A model generated the notes under the pieces. It was given only the letters and a program-made list of their open reading frames with translations, made no database searches and was not told the origin of the DNA. From Serratia quinivorans (GTDB lineage Bacteria > Pseudomonadota > Gammaproteobacteria > Enterobacterales > Enterobacteriaceae), in the NCBI GenBank assembly GCA_900457075.1, contig UGYN01000002.1, positions 248,001-312,000 on the forward strand: 64,000 bases of DNA, given 5' to 3'. Below, piece by piece: positions 32,206 to 41,660 of this stretch. Within the stretch, counting starts at the first letter, position 1, and the number at the start of each line of letters is the position of its first letter. Both the position numbers and the translations under genes were made by a program.

Positions 32206-33771
32206 ATGACAACCCAAGGCAAATTCAAGAAGCAGCTTACGCTCACCGATTTGACGTTTATCGGCCTGGGCGCAATCTTTGGTTCCGGCTGGCTGTTCGC
32301 CGCCAGCCACGTCTCCTCCATTGCCGGCCCCGCCGGCATTTACTCCTGGCTAATCGGCGGGTTGGCCGTGCTGCTGCTCGGCATTGTTTATTGCGAGCTG
32401 GGTGCTGCACTGCCCCGGGCCGGCGGCATTATCCGCTACCCGGTATTCTCCCACGGCGAACTGATGGGTTATCTGCTGGGGTTTATTACCCTGATCGCCT
32501 TCTCCAGCCTGATATCGATTGAGATCGTCGCGGCCCGCCAGTACGCCGCCGCCTGGTTTCCCTTTCTGAGCCAGCCCGGCTCCGGCAACCCAACGCTAAT
32601 CGGTTGGCTGGTCCAGCTCCTGCTGCTGTGCTTTTTCTTCGCCCTGAATTACTACAGCGTCAAAACCTTTGCCAAATCCAACAATCTGATCAGCGTGATT
32701 AAATTTGTGGTGCCGCTGCTGGTGATTGTGGTGCTGTTCAGCTTCTTCAAACCCGAAAACCTGCACAGCCAGGGGTTTGCGCCCTTTGGCTCCGCCGGGG
32801 TGGAAGCGGCCATTTCTGCCGGGGGGATTATCTTCGCCTATCTGGGTCTGACGCCGATTATCTCGGTCGCCAGCGAGGTGCAAAATCCGCAGCGTACCAT
32901 TCCTGTCGCGCTGATCCTGTCGGTGGTGCTGTCCACCATCATTTATGTGCTGCTGCAGGTGGCCTTCCTCGGCAGTATTCCCAGTGAGATGCTGAGCGGC
33001 GGCTGGGCCGGTATCAGTCAGCAATTCTCACTGCCTTACCGTGATATCGCCATCACCCTGGGGATGGGCTGGCTGGCGTTTCTGGTGGTGAGCGATGCAA
33101 TTATCTCACCGAGCGGCACCGGCAATATTTACATGAACGCCACCCCACGCGTGATATACGGCTGGGCTCGTGCAGGCACTTTCTTTAAGATCTTTACCCG
33201 CGTCGACGGTGAGTCCGGCATTCCGCGCCCTGCGCTGTGGCTGACCTTTGCGTTGTCGATCTTCTGGACGCTGCCCTTCCCCTCCTGGGAGAAGTTGATC
33301 GGCGTGGTTTCCGCCGCGCTGGTGCTGAGCTACGCCATTGCGCCGGTGACTGCTGCCGGTCTGCGCCGCAATGCGCCAGATCTGCCGCGCCCCTTCTTCG
33401 TGCGCGGCTTCTGCGTGCTCGGTCCGGTGTCATTTATCATTTCGGCGCTGATTGTCTATTGGTCCGGCTGGAACACCGTTTCCTGGCTGCTGGGCCTGCA
33501 GATCCTGATGTTCGTGGTTTATATCCTGTTCAAAAACAAGGTGCCAACCCACGCCGTCAGTCTGAAGCAACAAATTTGGTCGTCACTGTGGCTGATAGCC
33601 TTCTATGCGCTGATTATTGTCGCGTCCTATCTCGGCAGCTTTGGTGGCATCAACGCTATTGGTCACCCGTGGGACACCCTCACGGTGGCGGTCATTGCGT
33701 TGGCAATCTATTACTGGGGCGCCTATACCTGTTTACCTCAGGCAAATTTTGCCGGTGATGAGGAAGAGTAA
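32206..33771 (+). CDS. APC-family amino acid permease, probably for hydroxyproline
   Basis: 521 residues with about 12 membrane segments and the APC start (LTLTDLTFIGLGAIFGSGWLFA). Position between the semialdehyde dehydrogenase and the Ldh-type reductase makes hydroxyproline the likely substrate; that is inference. Confidence 0.85.
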   Translation: MTTQGKFKKQLTLTDLTFIGLGAIFGSGWLFAASHVSSIAGPAGIYSWLIGGLAVLLLGIVYCELGAALPRAGGIIRYPVFSHGELMGYLLGFITLIAFSSLISIEIVAARQYAAAWFPFLSQPGSGNPTLIGWLVQLLLLCFFFALNYYSVKTFAKSNNLISVIKFVVPLLVIVVLFSFFKPENLHSQGFAPFGSAGVEAAISAGGIIFAYLGLTPIISVASEVQNPQRTIPVALILSVVLSTIIYVLLQVAFLGSIPSEMLSGGWAGISQQFSLPYRDIAITLGMGWLAFLVVSDAIISPSGTGNIYMNATPRVIYGWARAGTFFKIFTRVDGESGIPRPALWLTFALSIFWTLPFPSWEKLIGVVSAALVLSYAIAPVTAAGLRRNAPDLPRPFFVRGFCVLGPVSFIISALIVYWSGWNTVSWLLGLQILMFVVYILFKNKVPTHAVSLKQQIWSSLWLIAFYALIIVASYLGSFGGINAIGHPWDTLTVAVIALAIYYWGAYTCLPQANFAGDEEE

Positions 33772-33783
33772 AGGAGATATGTA

Positions 33784-34797
33784 ATGACGCAAACCCAGAG
33801 TCTGACGCTGAAAGAAGCCTATGAACTAGCATTGCGCGCATTGCGCAGCAACGGTTTCAGTGCCGAACATGCCGATGCCGTCGCGCAGAATGTGACGGCC
33901 GGTGAACGCGACGGCTGCGCCTCGCATGGTTTGTATCGGGTACTTGGCTGCGTGCGTTCGCTGCTGGCCGGCAAGGTATCCGCCGAGGCACTCCCGACGA
34001 TTATCGATCAAGCCCCGGCGATCTTGCGGGTGGATGCTCACGATGCTTTTTCGCTGCTGGCCTACCGTACCGCGCTGCCGGCGTTTATCGATAAGGTGCG
34101 CGCCAACGGCATCGCTGCACTGGCGATTAATCACTGTGTACATTACTCGGCGCTGTGGGCCGATATCGAACCCCTGACCGATCGGGGGCTGGTGGCACTG
34201 GCCTGTACCCCCAGCCATGCCTGGGTCACGCCGGCAGGAGGAACCCGGCCGCTGTTTGGTACCAATCCGATTGCCTTCGGCTGGCCGCGCCCGCAGCGCC
34301 CGCCCTTTATTTTCGATATGGCCACCAGCGCGGCGGCACGCGGTGAAATCGAGCTGCATCGCCGCGCCGGTACGCCGCTGCCGCCGGGCTGGGGTATCGA
34401 TCAACAAGGGGAGCCTTCCACCGATGCGGCCAGCGTGTTGCAGGGGGCGATGCTGACCTTTGGCGGGCATAAGGGGTCAGCGCTGGCGGCGATGGTGGAG
34501 CTGATCGCCGGGCCGTTGATTGGCGATATGACCAGTAAGGAGTCGCTGGCCTACGATCGGCAGACCGGCTCCTCCCCTTACGGCGGCGAGCTGATCATCG
34601 CGATGGATCCCGATCGTTTTCTGGGGGCGGACAAGGCGGCGCATTTGGCCAGGGCAGAAACCTTATTCGCGGATATGAAAGAGCAAGGGGCGCGTATTCC
34701 GGGGGAACGGCGTTTTGAGCGTCGACAGTACAGTGAGCAGCACGGCATTAGCTTGCCGCAGACGCTGTATGACGAGATTGTGGCGCTCTGCCGCTGA
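33784..34797 (+). CDS. Ldh-family reductase, probably pyrroline-2-carboxylate reductase
   Basis: 337 residues of the malate/L-lactate dehydrogenase family (HCVHYSALWADIEPL, GTNPIAFGWPRP, FDMATSAAARG). Family members in hydroxyproline or D-amino-acid clusters reduce cyclic imines such as pyrroline-2-carboxylate to L-proline (DpkA-like). This would let the cell use trans-3-hydroxyproline or recycle the imine. Last gene of the operon. Confidence 0.8.
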   Translation: MTQTQSLTLKEAYELALRALRSNGFSAEHADAVAQNVTAGERDGCASHGLYRVLGCVRSLLAGKVSAEALPTIIDQAPAILRVDAHDAFSLLAYRTALPAFIDKVRANGIAALAINHCVHYSALWADIEPLTDRGLVALACTPSHAWVTPAGGTRPLFGTNPIAFGWPRPQRPPFIFDMATSAAARGEIELHRRAGTPLPPGWGIDQQGEPSTDAASVLQGAMLTFGGHKGSALAAMVELIAGPLIGDMTSKESLAYDRQTGSSPYGGELIIAMDPDRFLGADKAAHLARAETLFADMKEQGARIPGERRFERRQYSEQHGISLPQTLYDEIVALCR

Positions 34798-34803
34798 ATG
34801 AGA

Positions 34804-34832
34804 CAGGCCCGCAGTTCAATACTGCGGGCCTG
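34804..34832. terminator. Bidirectional terminator hairpin
   Basis: A perfect 11-bp stem (34804-34814 / 34822-34832) with a 7-nt loop between convergent genes, with modest T runs beyond. Confidence 0.75.
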
Positions 34833-34843
34833 ATTTGAAAAGA

Positions 34844-35272
34844 TTATCTGACCACCATCACCGAGATATTGGCGTGGCGCACAATGGCCGCCGCGTTGGA
34901 ACCCAGCAGGTAGGTTTTTACACTCGGGCGACGCGAGCCGATGATGATCAGATCGGCTCCAATCTCATCCGCCAGCTGCAGTACCTCATCGCGAGGTGAA
35001 CCAAAGCTGATGGTGTAATCCAGACGATCCAGGGGAATGTCGATTTCCGACATGATCTTCTTGAGCTTATCTACCGCTTTGACTTCCGCCTGATTCTCAA
35101 ATTCCTTGATACCGAATGAATAAGCGGTAACGAATGCCGAAGCATCCGGCAGCGCATGGAAGAAATGCACTTTGGCACCGGATATTTTCGCCAGGTACTC
35201 AACATGCTCCAACGCATGCTCGGTCAACAGATCTTCTTCAATATCTATCGGCACTAATATGGTCTTGTACAT
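34844..35272 (-). CDS. uspF: Universal stress protein, UspF type
   Basis: 142 residues of the Usp family, with YKTILVPIDI at the start and the ATP-binding signature GSRRPSVKTYLLGSNAAAIVRHA near the end, as in UspF/UspG. Cytoplasmic stress protein; standalone gene. Confidence 0.85.
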   Translation of the reverse strand: MYKTILVPIDIEEDLLTEHALEHVEYLAKISGAKVHFFHALPDASAFVTAYSFGIKEFENQAEVKAVDKLKKIMSEIDIPLDRLDYTISFGSPRDEVLQLADEIGADLIIIGSRRPSVKTYLLGSNAAAIVRHANISVMVVR

Positions 35273-35449
35273 ATCACATCCCTTCTATGTAACCTTGGTA
35301 GCTACAGGGTACTGCCGGGAAGGATAAGGGTGAAACGCTTTCTCGCACTTTTGTGATCGGCGGTGAATACTGGTTAGGATAATTCTTTAATTAACAAAAT
35401 ATAAACATCACATTTCTAACGGCTAGCCGATTAACTATTTCAAACCGGG

Positions 35450-36166
35450 TTAAATAAGCTGTAAATACACCGCCTTCGCCGTGGCGGCGGTTTTATTGGC
35501 TACCGACAGCTTCTTAATCGAATTGCCAATGTGGAAATTCACCGTCCGCTCACTCAGCCCCATTAGCAGAGCGGTCTCTTCCGAGGTTTTACCTTCACTG
35601 CACCAGCGCAAAATATCCTTTTCGCGCAGCGTCAGCACATCTTTGATTGCCTCGTCGTTTACCGAGATTAATGCTTCACGCAGCGTTTTATGAACCATCT
35701 GCGCCAACCACAGGAAAAAGGTTTCGTTACGTGCGCTGGCCTGCGGCGACTGAACGGGAATGCTTTTTCCGGCAAAGGTGAGAATACCCAACCGGCCATA
35801 GCAATCCTTGACCGACTGCGACCAGCCTTCGCGAATACCAAACTGGGCCATACGCCACCACAGCTCTGGCTTGTCCTGGTAGAAATGTTCGTCCCAATAA
35901 AATTGCAGCGTGGAGTGGTGGGCCTGCTCAATCACCGGATCCTGCAGGTAGACCCGCAGCTTGCGATAGTCCTCCAGGTAGCACTCGGGGAAATTGCCCT
36001 CTATCAGCATTTTGGGTCGGCTGGCCGGGTAGCAGGAAAAGACCGTGTAAGAAAAGTATTCAAAACCCAAAGCCTGGGCACAGGGTGCCAGCTGGCTTAA
36101 AAAAACCTCGCGGTCTGGCTGACTGGTCAGTAAGGCATCCATCAAAGGCTGAAGGTGGGTGTCCAT
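35450..36166 (-). CDS. LuxR-family solo with autoinducer-binding domain
   Basis: 238 residues from ATG 36166. Residues 10-160: autoinducer-binding domain (PECYLEDYRKLRVYLQDPVI, YWDE, REGWSQSV). Five of the six usual ligand-pocket residues are kept, but the Trp that contacts the AHL (TraR W57) is Tyr. Residues 175-235: LuxR helix-turn-helix (LTLREKDILRWCSEGKTSEETALLMGLSERTVNFHI). No luxI-type synthase is present in the window. It is divergent from the 36.5-42.4 kb operon and is its likely regulator; the ligand might be an AHL from elsewhere or the product of that operon. Confidence 0.85.
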   Translation of the reverse strand: MDTHLQPLMDALLTSQPDREVFLSQLAPCAQALGFEYFSYTVFSCYPASRPKMLIEGNFPECYLEDYRKLRVYLQDPVIEQAHHSTLQFYWDEHFYQDKPELWWRMAQFGIREGWSQSVKDCYGRLGILTFAGKSIPVQSPQASARNETFFLWLAQMVHKTLREALISVNDEAIKDVLTLREKDILRWCSEGKTSEETALLMGLSERTVNFHIGNSIKKLSVANKTAATAKAVYLQLI

Positions 36167-36513
36167 AAAACAGGTTCTCCAGAAGGCCACACCGGGTTAT
36201 CGATAAGTAAGGTTAACTATAGTGGAGGGCCCGGAGCGGCAACAGCCGTTTCATAGTATAAAAAGTACCATGCCTATATCAAAAACAGCTATGCCTGCTC
36301 GGATATTAATAAATAACGCCTTTAAATGGCATTAATAGCGGAAATTACGCGAATAACATAAAGCCGATTTATTGTAAACCTGTCACTTCTACCGTTAGAC
36401 ACTGGCAGCTCTGCCCATTACCTTCGCCATAGGCACCTGGTGCTTTTTAAATCCAAATAAATTATAAGCATTTGCGAATTTCGCAAGGCAGAAAAATACT
36501 CACGGGGATTTTT
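36167..36513. promoter_or_regulatory. Divergent promoter region of the LuxR solo and the biosynthetic operon
   Basis: 347 bp without a gene. It must hold both promoters. I find no match to a classical 20-bp lux box; a short palindrome GCACC-T-GGTGC lies near 36431. Confidence 0.4.
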
Positions 36514-38043
36514 ATGGCAGAGAATAATTCGGCAATCCATTCGGTCGCTGTTATTGGTGCCGGGACCATGGGCAGAGGTATTGCCTATCTTCTGGCGCAA
36601 AACGGCATACGAACCCTGCTTTATAATCGTAGCGGTAATAATCTGAATCAGGCCAGGGACTATATTATTCGTGACCTGGATAAGAAAATAGATGGCGGAA
36701 AAATAAGCCCGCAGAAAAAAGGCGAGATATTGGCCAATCTGGTTTTCTCTCCTATTTTCGAGGCTATTGCCGACAGCGACCTGGTGATTGAAACCATCGC
36801 GGAACATGAGGCAACCAAGCATGAGATCCTCGCGGCGATTACGGCCACGGTGAAAAAAGAGGCGATTATCGCCACCAATACCTCCTCGCTGTCATTGAAT
36901 AAGCTGGCCGCAGGCGTCGAAAATAACGCCCGGTTTATCGGCCTGCACTTCTTCAATCCGGCCCCGCTGATGAAACTGATCGAAATTATTCCGTCTTACT
37001 TTACCAGCCGGACCACCAGCCTGCGTTGCCAGCAGTTGGTGACGGCGATAGGCAAACAGTTTGTGGTCTGCAAAGCCACGCCGGGCTTTATCGTCAACCG
37101 GATGGCTCGACCTTTCTATCTGGAAGGGTTTCGGCTGTTGGAAGAGAACGTGGCGCTGGCGCCGCAGATCGACCGCGCACTCAAGGCCGGTGGCCACTTC
37201 CGCATGGGACCTTTAGAGCTGACCGATTTTATCGGCCAAGATATTAACTATCAGGTCAGCAGCCAGATTTGGCAGGACATGCAGTACGATCCCCGCTATA
37301 CCCCCGGCCATTTGCAACGTTCGCTGGTGGATGCCGGGCTGCTGGGGAAGAAAAACGGCCGATCCTTTTTTACCCCCTCTTCCGCCGAACCCAGCTCCGC
37401 CGATGCAGGTAGCGGTACGCCGACCTCACTGAATTTTTATGGTGAACATCCTCTGTTCGACCTGTTGCAACAGCGCGCTTTGGCGCTCTGGCCAAGGGTG
37501 CAGATTAATCGCCAATCGGAACAGCCAACGCTGGGCCGCTTTATCCGGGTGAATGACGCAATGGCCATCAAAATCACCGATGGCCGCACCGCCAATCTGC
37601 TGGCTGAATTGACCGAACTCGATACCTTCGTGATCGACGCCGCGCTCAACTACGCCGATACCGCCTATCTGGCGGCTGCCCACAGCCAGGATGCCAGCGC
37701 GGCCAATAAAGCGCTGTTTCTGACGCTGCTGCAAACGTTGATCCCGCAGGTGGAGTTTATTAAAGACTCCCCGGGCCTGATTGTCGCCCGCGTCCTGAGC
37801 AGCCTGATCAATGAGTCGGTGATTATGGTGGAGAGCGGGGTTTGCAGCCGGGCGGATATCGATATCGCCGCGGTGGCCGGCGTTAACTATGCCGATGGCA
37901 TCTTTAGCTGGCTGGCGCAGCTTGGGCAAAAAAACGTGAAGTCGACGCTGGACAATATGGCGCAACTGCTGCATTCCGCCCGCTATTACCCGCATTACTC
38001 TTTGCTCAATACCCCCCGGCCAGAACTGGCCGTCGCGCCCTAA
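36514..38043 (+). CDS. 3-hydroxyacyl-CoA dehydrogenase (PaaH/HBD type)
   Basis: 509 residues from ATG 36514. NAD-binding motif VAVIGAGTMGRGIAYLLAQNG, catalytic His in FIGLHFFNPAPLMKLIEI, the E of the dyad in the helical domain, and a second C-terminal dehydrogenase domain, the duplicated form seen in PaaH. It interconverts 3-oxo- and 3-hydroxyacyl-CoA. First gene of a tight five-gene operon with thiolase, aminolevulinate-synthase-like enzyme, exporter and enoyl-CoA hydratase. Confidence 0.85.
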   Translation: MAENNSAIHSVAVIGAGTMGRGIAYLLAQNGIRTLLYNRSGNNLNQARDYIIRDLDKKIDGGKISPQKKGEILANLVFSPIFEAIADSDLVIETIAEHEATKHEILAAITATVKKEAIIATNTSSLSLNKLAAGVENNARFIGLHFFNPAPLMKLIEIIPSYFTSRTTSLRCQQLVTAIGKQFVVCKATPGFIVNRMARPFYLEGFRLLEENVALAPQIDRALKAGGHFRMGPLELTDFIGQDINYQVSSQIWQDMQYDPRYTPGHLQRSLVDAGLLGKKNGRSFFTPSSAEPSSADAGSGTPTSLNFYGEHPLFDLLQQRALALWPRVQINRQSEQPTLGRFIRVNDAMAIKITDGRTANLLAELTELDTFVIDAALNYADTAYLAAAHSQDASAANKALFLTLLQTLIPQVEFIKDSPGLIVARVLSSLINESVIMVESGVCSRADIDIAAVAGVNYADGIFSWLAQLGQKNVKSTLDNMAQLLHSARYYPHYSLLNTPRPELAVAP

Positions 38044-38049
38044 GGAAAA

Positions 38050-39264
38050 ATGATGACGATTAAAGACGATGGAGTCTATCTGATCGACGGCACGCGCACG
38101 GCTATTGGCGCCTATGGCGGTAGCCTGGCGTTAACTCGTCCGGACGATATGGCGGCCTCGATTATCCGGGCGCTGCTGCAACGACATCCTGAAACCGAAG
38201 CGGATATTGATGAGGTGATCCTCGGCTGCGCCAATCAGGCCGGAGAAGACAACCGTAACGTGGCCCGGATGGCAGCGCTGCTCTCCGGTCTGGATCAGGG
38301 GGTGCCGGCGATTACCCTTAACCGTTTGTGTGCTTCCGGGCTGGATGCGGTGATCTACGCCAGCGCAAAAATAAAAAGCGGCCTCAGCGATCTGGTATTG
38401 GCCGGGGGTGTGGAAAGCATGAGCCGCGCGCCTTACGTGATGGGCAAAAGTGAAACGCCTTTCGACAAGGGGGTAAAACTCTACGACACCACCCTGGGCT
38501 GGCGTTTTATCAATCCGCAGTTGGCACAGCGCTATGGCAGCGATCCGCTGGGCATAACGGCGGAGAACGTCGCGCAGCAGTACCGGATATCCCGCGACGA
38601 TCAGGATGCTTTTGCCCTGGCCTCGCAGCAGAAGGCCTGGCGGGCGATCGAAAATGGTCGCCTGGCCAGGGAAATAACGCCGCTTGAGGTCCAGGCCGAC
38701 CGTAAAACCCGTAAAACCTTCGAACAGGATGAGTTCCCGCGTCAGACCACGCTGCAAAAATTGCAGGCGCTGAAACCGGCCTTTACCCCCGACGGCTCGG
38801 TCACTGCCGGCAACGCCTCCGGCATCAATGACGGTGCTGCGGTGCTGTTGCTGGCCAGCGGCCGCTATGTGAAACGCAAGTCGCTGCAGCCGCTGGCGGA
38901 GATAGGTGACAGCGCCAGCGCCGGCGTCGCCCCTTCGCTGATGGGGATTGGCCCGATCGCCGCCACCGATCGGCTGTTGGCGAGGTCCGGGTTTACCCTG
39001 AACGATTTTGACGTGATTGAAATTAATGAGGCGTTTGCCGCCCAGGTGCTGGCGACGCTGCAAAGCTGGCGTATCGACTTCAAGGATACGCGGGTCAATC
39101 CCAACGGCGGAGCCATCGCCCTTGGGCATCCGCTGGGCATGTCCGGCGCGCGACTGGTGCTTTCCAGCGCGCTGGAGCTGCATACCCGGCAATTAAACCA
39201 TGCGCTGGTGACAATGTGTGTCGGTGTCGGCCAGGGTGTTTCATTGGTCATTAAAGCCCTCTAA
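38050..39264 (+). CDS. Acetyl-CoA acyltransferase (thiolase)
   Basis: 404 residues. Thiolase fold with the active-site Cys in LNRLCASGLDAVIYA, His in NPNGGAIALGHPLGMSGAR and Cys in VTMCVGVGQG. It should either condense acetyl-CoA units or cleave 3-oxoacyl-CoA. Starts 6 nt after the previous stop, AAGGA upstream. Confidence 0.88.
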   Translation: MMTIKDDGVYLIDGTRTAIGAYGGSLALTRPDDMAASIIRALLQRHPETEADIDEVILGCANQAGEDNRNVARMAALLSGLDQGVPAITLNRLCASGLDAVIYASAKIKSGLSDLVLAGGVESMSRAPYVMGKSETPFDKGVKLYDTTLGWRFINPQLAQRYGSDPLGITAENVAQQYRISRDDQDAFALASQQKAWRAIENGRLAREITPLEVQADRKTRKTFEQDEFPRQTTLQKLQALKPAFTPDGSVTAGNASGINDGAAVLLLASGRYVKRKSLQPLAEIGDSASAGVAPSLMGIGPIAATDRLLARSGFTLNDFDVIEINEAFAAQVLATLQSWRIDFKDTRVNPNGGAIALGHPLGMSGARLVLSSALELHTRQLNHALVTMCVGVGQGVSLVIKAL

Positions 39265-39279
39265 TGCAAGGAATTCCGT

Positions 39280-40491
39280 ATGAGCGTATTAAACATTCTT
39301 GAAGAAAAACTGGCCGAAACCAAAAGACAGGGCCGCTTCCGTGAGTTCCTCAATCTGGAACGCAGCGTGCTGGACAAACCCTGGGCCACCAGCCACGGTC
39401 AGAACGGTGAGCGCCGTCTGAACGTCTGGTGCTCCAATGACTATCTGGCGATGAGCCATCACCCTAAAGTCATTCTGGCCACTACCGAAGCGGTGAACCG
39501 CGTCGGGCTGGGCACCTGCGGCGCACGCAGCATTTCCGGCACTTCTGTCTATCACAGTGAATTGGAAACCCTGTTGGCCAGCGCCTATGGCAAAGAGTCG
39601 GCGCTGCTGTTTACCACCGGCTTCGGAGCCAATGACGCCACCTTGTCCACCCTGTGTGATGCCATTCCCGATCTGATTGTGTTTTCCGATGAGCTGAACC
39701 ACGCCTCGATGATTTACGGCATCCGTTACAGCAAGGCGGAGAAAAAGATCTTCCGCCACAATGACGTGGCCCATCTGGCCGAGCTGCTGCAGGCCGCCGA
39801 TCCGCATCGGCCCAAGCTAATCGCCTTCGAGTCGCTTTATTCAATGGACGGCGACTTTGCCCCACTGGCACAAATTGTGGAACTGGCTGAGAAATATCAG
39901 GCGCTGACCTATCTGGACGAGATCCACTCCGCCGGCGTTTACGGTCATCGCGGGCTGGGCTATGCCGAACAACTTGGCCTGTTGGACAAGATCACCATTA
40001 TCCAGGGCGGCTTTGGCAAATCTTACGGCGCTGCCGGTGGCTACATCGCCGCCCCGCGCGTGGTGGTTGAAGCGGTGCGTAGCTGGTCGCCGGCGTTTGT
40101 CTTCAGCACCTCGTCCCCGGCTCCGGTGGTGGCGGCCGCGCTGGCCAGCTTCAAATACAACCTGGAGCATGACAATCAGCGCAAGCATCTGCTGGCGATC
40201 ATCGACCACTTGAAGTCCGGCCTGCGCGACGCCGGCATTCCGCTGGTTTCGGAGGACAGCCACATTCTGCCGGTGCTGGTCGGCGATCCACACCGCAACA
40301 AACACATCAGCAAGCAACTGCTCGACGAGTACGATATTTACGTGCAGCCGGTGAACGCGCCAACGGTTCCGGCCGGTAGCGAGCGTTTGCGCGTTACGCC
40401 GACCTCTGCCCATACTCATGAGGACGTGGAATATTTCCTGGCGGCGTTAAGCAAAGTCTGGGCTGCCAATCAGTTACGGAGAGCAGGATGA
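39280..40491 (+). CDS. 5-aminolevulinate-synthase-like alpha-oxoamine synthase
   Basis: 403 residues of the PLP-dependent alpha-oxoamine synthase family, closest in pattern to ALAS (WCSNDYLAMSHHPKVI, GTCGARSISGTSVYHSELE, SDELNHASMIYGIR, the PLP lysine in GGFGKSYGAAGGYIAA). These enzymes condense an amino acid, usually glycine, with an acyl-CoA to an aminoketone. Gammaproteobacteria make 5-aminolevulinate by the glutamyl-tRNA route, so a housekeeping role in haem is unlikely. In an operon with CoA-chain enzymes and an exporter it probably makes a secreted aminoketone-derived compound. Confidence 0.85.
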   Translation: MSVLNILEEKLAETKRQGRFREFLNLERSVLDKPWATSHGQNGERRLNVWCSNDYLAMSHHPKVILATTEAVNRVGLGTCGARSISGTSVYHSELETLLASAYGKESALLFTTGFGANDATLSTLCDAIPDLIVFSDELNHASMIYGIRYSKAEKKIFRHNDVAHLAELLQAADPHRPKLIAFESLYSMDGDFAPLAQIVELAEKYQALTYLDEIHSAGVYGHRGLGYAEQLGLLDKITIIQGGFGKSYGAAGGYIAAPRVVVEAVRSWSPAFVFSTSSPAPVVAAALASFKYNLEHDNQRKHLLAIIDHLKSGLRDAGIPLVSEDSHILPVLVGDPHRNKHISKQLLDEYDIYVQPVNAPTVPAGSERLRVTPTSAHTHEDVEYFLAALSKVWAANQLRRAG

Positions 40492-41660
40492 AGTTGACGG
40501 ACTATAACGGCCATTTTCTTACGCTGTGTCTGATGGCGACCGGTACCTTTGCCATCGGGACCGACGCGTTTATTGTCGCCGGTATCCTCGACGAGATATC
40601 CGGCACCTTTGCCGTCAGCCCCGCGCAAGCGGGGCAGTTAATCTCGGTATTTGCCCTGGCTTATATGCTGTTTGCCCCGCTGACCGCCTGGCTGCTGGGG
40701 AACCTCAATCGCAAACATATTTTGCAGTTGGCCCTGGTGTTATTTATCGCCGGTAATCTGGTCTGTGCCTATGCCGACAGTTTTTTGCAAATGTCTGCCG
40801 GGCGGGTGCTGGCGGCGCTGGGCGCGGCTTGTTATACGCCACAGGCCGCTGCGGCGGCGGTTGGGCTGGTGGCGGAAAAGCGCCGCGGGTTGGCGATATC
40901 TATCGTTTACGGCGGCATGACGCTGGCCATCGCCCTTGGCATTCCCTTCGGCACCTTCCTGGCAAAGTTGATCGGTTGGCGGGAAATCTTTTTGCTGATC
41001 GCCCTGTTGGGCGCGGTCTCACTGCTGGGGCTGTCGCTGGCGCTGAGCACCATCGCGGCACCGGGTAAACACACGCTAAAAGAGCGGCTTGCTCCGCTGC
41101 GACAAAAAGCGGTGCTGACCACCCTGCTGATTACCTTTTTCGCCGTCTGTTCCGAGCATATCGTTTACAGCTATGTGAGCGTATTGCTGAAAAACACCCA
41201 GTTTGGCCCGGAGGCCATTTTGCCGATTGCGCTGCTGGTGTTCGGTATCGGCGCCGTTATCGGTAACTTCGTTTCCGGCCTGTTAACCGATACCTTCGGC
41301 AGCAAGTTTGTGCTGCTGTTTTCGGTATCGGTGCAAACCGTTTCGCTGTTCCTGCTGGCCTTTTACGTCAGTTCCCCCTGGTGGGTACTGGCGATCTTTC
41401 TGGTCTGGGGCATTACCGGCTGGATGTATCTGGTGCCGATCCAGCACCACTTGTTGTCGCTGTCCAAACGCTTTGGCGCACTGACCGTTTCACTCAACAG
41501 CTCGGTGCTGTATGCCGGCATCGCAGCGGGTGGCATGCTGGGTGGCCTGACGCTGTATGCGCTGCCGGCCTTTTATCTCCCCTTGTTCTCGCTGCCGCTG
41601 GGGGCTATCGCCCTGCTGCTGACGCTGTTGTTCTTCCAGGGGGAAAAAACCAATGAGTGA
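40488..41660 (+). CDS. MFS exporter
   Basis: 390 residues, 12 membrane segments, DHA1-type (FAIGTDAFIVAGILDEIS, LAPLTAWLLGNLNRKHILQ region). ATG 40488 overlaps the previous stop by 4 nt. Likely exports the product of the operon. Confidence 0.85.
   Translation: MKLTDYNGHFLTLCLMATGTFAIGTDAFIVAGILDEISGTFAVSPAQAGQLISVFALAYMLFAPLTAWLLGNLNRKHILQLALVLFIAGNLVCAYADSFLQMSAGRVLAALGAACYTPQAAAAAVGLVAEKRRGLAISIVYGGMTLAIALGIPFGTFLAKLIGWREIFLLIALLGAVSLLGLSLALSTIAAPGKHTLKERLAPLRQKAVLTTLLITFFAVCSEHIVYSYVSVLLKNTQFGPEAILPIALLVFGIGAVIGNFVSGLLTDTFGSKFVLLFSVSVQTVSLFLLAFYVSSPWWVLAIFLVWGITGWMYLVPIQHHLLSLSKRFGALTVSLNSSVLYAGIAAGGMLGGLTLYALPAFYLPLFSLPLGAIALLLTLLFFQGEKTNE

Noticed and set aside
36167..36513. Classical lux box for the LuxR solo
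   Set aside because: No 20-bp ACCTG...CAGGT type palindrome was found; only a short palindrome of uncertain meaning.
39280..40491. CqsA-type autoinducer synthase
   Set aside because: The sequence pattern is nearer to 5-aminolevulinate synthase, and no cqsS-type sensor kinase is present; kept only as a general alpha-oxoamine synthase.
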